In this document: piece after piece, positions 62,662 to 64,000 of the stretch
Numbering within the stretch: the stretch's first letter is position 1
Layout: each line of letters starts with the position of its first letter
Assembly (NCBI RefSeq): GCF_000001735.4
Contig: NC_003070.9
Coordinates: 21,685,971-21,749,970, forward strand
Length of the DNA: 64,000 nt
Reading direction: 5' to 3'
Source of the DNA: Arabidopsis thaliana
Taxonomy: Eukaryota; Streptophyta; Magnoliopsida; Brassicales; Brassicaceae
The notes under the pieces: model-generated
Told to the model about the DNA's origin: nothing
What the model saw: the letters and a program-made list of their open reading frames with translations, nothing else
Database searches by the model: none
Program-made: the position numbers and the translations under genes

Positions 62662-64000
62662 ATGGAGAATAGATCCATGGAACTCTACTCACTCCCTTCT
62701 CTAAACATCTCAAATTGTGTCACCGTTACTCTCACTTCAAAGAACTACATCCTCTGGAAATCTCAGTTTGAATCGTTTCTTGACGGCCAAGGGCTTCTAG
62801 GGTTTGTCATTGGCTCCATCCCTGCTCCGAACACAACAAGTGTGGTCTCCGACATCGATGGTTCTACCTCCTCTTCTCCAAACCAAGAATACTTCACATG
62901 GTTCAAAACAGACAGTGTAGTGAAGTCCTGGCTGCTTGGTTCTTTCTCAGAAGACTTTCTCAGCGTCGCCGTCGACTGTAAAACGTCTCATGAGGTATGG
63001 CTCTCTGTTGCTAGACACTGTAATAAGATCTCTTCCTCTAGGTTGTTTGAGCTTCAGAGACGTCTTCAGAATATTAGTAAAAAGGATAAGTCTATGGATG
63101 TCTATCTTAAGGATCTCAAACAAATCTGTGAACAACTAGCATCCGTAGGAAGTTCTGTAACAGAGAAAATGAAGATCTTTGCTGCCTTAAATGGGTTAGG
63201 CCGTGAGTATGAACCAATCAAAACCACTATTGAGAACTCCATTGATACTCAACCCGGTCCAACCCTTGAAGATGTTATTCCCAAGCTCACTGGCTATGAC
63301 GACAGACTGCAAGGTTATCTTGAGGAAACATCTATCTCTCCACATGTTGCGTTCAACATCACAACCTCCAGCAACTCTCCTTCCTCTGATTACTATCACA
63401 ACTCTTACAACCGAGGCAGAGGGAGATCCAACAAAGGCAGAGGTGCTTTCAGCACTCGTGGCAGAGGATTCCACCAGCAAATCTCTTCATCAGTTAGTTC
63501 TGGCAACTCTCAGTCAGGTAGCAATAGTATTATTGTCTGTCAGATCTGTGGAAAGATGGGTCATCCAGCTCTGAAATGTTGGCATCGCTTCAACAACAGC
63601 TATCAGCATGAGGATCTTCCACTTGCCTTAGCTGCAATGAGAATCACAGATGTTACAGATCAGAATGGTAATGAATGGCTCCCTGATTCAGCTGCTACTG
63701 CTCATGTCACAAATAGCCCGTGTTCTCTGCAACAGTCTCAGCCTTATCACGGTTCAGATGCAGTGATGGTAGCTGACGGTAACTTTCTTCCCATCACTCA
63801 CACTGGTTCCACAAATTTGGCTTCTCCATCAGGTATTGTACCTTTAACTGATGTGCTTGTTTGTCCCAGTGTAACGAAATCTTTGTTGTCTGTGTCAAAA
63901 CTCACTAGAGACTACCCATGTACTGTTGAGTTTGACTTTGATAGTGTGAGTATCAATGATAAGGAAACCAAGAAGCTTCTCATAATGGGAAGCACACGTG
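62662..64000 (+). CDS. Copia gag-pol polyprotein, 5' part (runs off window)
   Basis: An uninterrupted frame of 446 codons from ATG at 62662 (two bases after the primer site) to the window end. The gag part starts with the usual Copia N-terminal block (KNYILWKSQFESFLDG). It then has the UBN2-type region (SKKDKSMDVYLKDLKQICEQ), a Gly/Arg-rich linker (NRGRGRSNKGRG) and a zinc knuckle CQICGKMGHPALKC. The protease region starts with WLPDSAATAHVTN, where DSG is replaced by DSA, and continues VLVCPSVTKSLLSVSKL. Integrase and reverse transcriptase must follow beyond base 64000. The absence of stops shows a young or conserved copy. Proposed identity is COPIA-R7 (ATCOPIA4-type) in RPP7 intron 1. Confidence 0.85.
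   Translation, partial: MENRSMELYSLPSLNISNCVTVTLTSKNYILWKSQFESFLDGQGLLGFVIGSIPAPNTTSVVSDIDGSTSSSPNQEYFTWFKTDSVVKSWLLGSFSEDFLSVAVDCKTSHEVWLSVARHCNKISSSRLFELQRRLQNISKKDKSMDVYLKDLKQICEQLASVGSSVTEKMKIFAALNGLGREYEPIKTTIENSIDTQPGPTLEDVIPKLTGYDDRLQGYLEETSISPHVAFNITTSSNSPSSDYYHNSYNRGRGRSNKGRGAFSTRGRGFHQQISSSVSSGNSQSGSNSIIVCQICGKMGHPALKCWHRFNNSYQHEDLPLALAAMRITDVTDQNGNEWLPDSAATAHVTNSPCSLQQSQPYHGSDAVMVADGNFLPITHTGSTNLASPSGIVPLTDVLVCPSVTKSLLSVSKLTRDYPCTVEFDFDSVSINDKETKKLLIMGSTR

Larger units (their letters stand above)
60530..64000 (+). other. Probable RPP7 intron 1 (5' part), filled with transposable elements
   Basis: Begins with donor GTTAGT at 60530 and continues past the window end. In order it holds AT-rich DNA, hAT-like element 3, a GC-richer block with a broken ORF, and the start of a sense-oriented Copia element. 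Identity as an intron depends on the leader-exon assignment. Confidence 0.6.

Noticed and set aside
62662..64000. Reading the Copia element as a host coding gene
   Set aside because: LTR, initiator-tRNA primer site, zinc knuckle and protease motif identify it as gag-pol.

Overview
This looks like nuclear DNA of Arabidopsis thaliana. It is AT-rich, with short GT-AG introns (about 60-200 bp) and plant-specific families. The gene order matches, from memory, chromosome 1 from At1g58370 to the start of the RPP7 locus (At1g58602). Locus names are recalled; exon limits were derived here by reading frame and splice consensus. Several reconstructed proteins have the lengths I remember for these loci (RPS2A 284 aa, RXW24L 899 aa, SQE1 531 aa, RXW8 746 aa).

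Layout. 1-4.1 kb: 3' part of a GH10 xylanase (XYN1/RXF12), then ribosomal protein S2 (RPS2A). 5-18.9 kb: three intact CC-NB-LRR immune receptors in tandem on the minus strand. Each has a non-coding leader exon and a leader intron. The third (RXW24L) is flanked by two copies of a duplicated segment carrying a short conserved ORF. 21-36.5 kb: a small PolyQ protein, a GDSL lipase (RXF26), squalene epoxidase 1, a TPR-only relative of the large FKBPs, and a SOB FIVE-LIKE protein. 41-52 kb: a two-RRM protein (RBP1), a second GDSL lipase and an OSCA/ERD4-type membrane protein (RXW8).

52-64 kb is transposon-rich. It holds a Helitron terminus, a hAT-like element interrupted by a Mutator-like element and carrying a minisatellite of E2F-type sites, a further hAT-like element, and the 5' part of a sense-oriented Ty1/Copia element running off the window. 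A short stretch at 60.46-60.53 kb resembles the leader exons of the upstream receptors and ends at a splice donor. I read it as the first, non-coding exon of RPP7, so the Copia element would be COPIA-R7 inside RPP7 intron 1. That is the published case in which an intronic retrotransposon controls alternative polyadenylation of an immune receptor.

Other findings are several previously unlisted mobile elements defined by target-site duplications (three hAT-like elements, a solo LTR, a Mutator-like element), departures from NB-ARC consensus in two receptors, and short 3'-UTR introns in two receptors. I found no wholly new coding system, no CRISPR and no convincing tRNA or rRNA gene.
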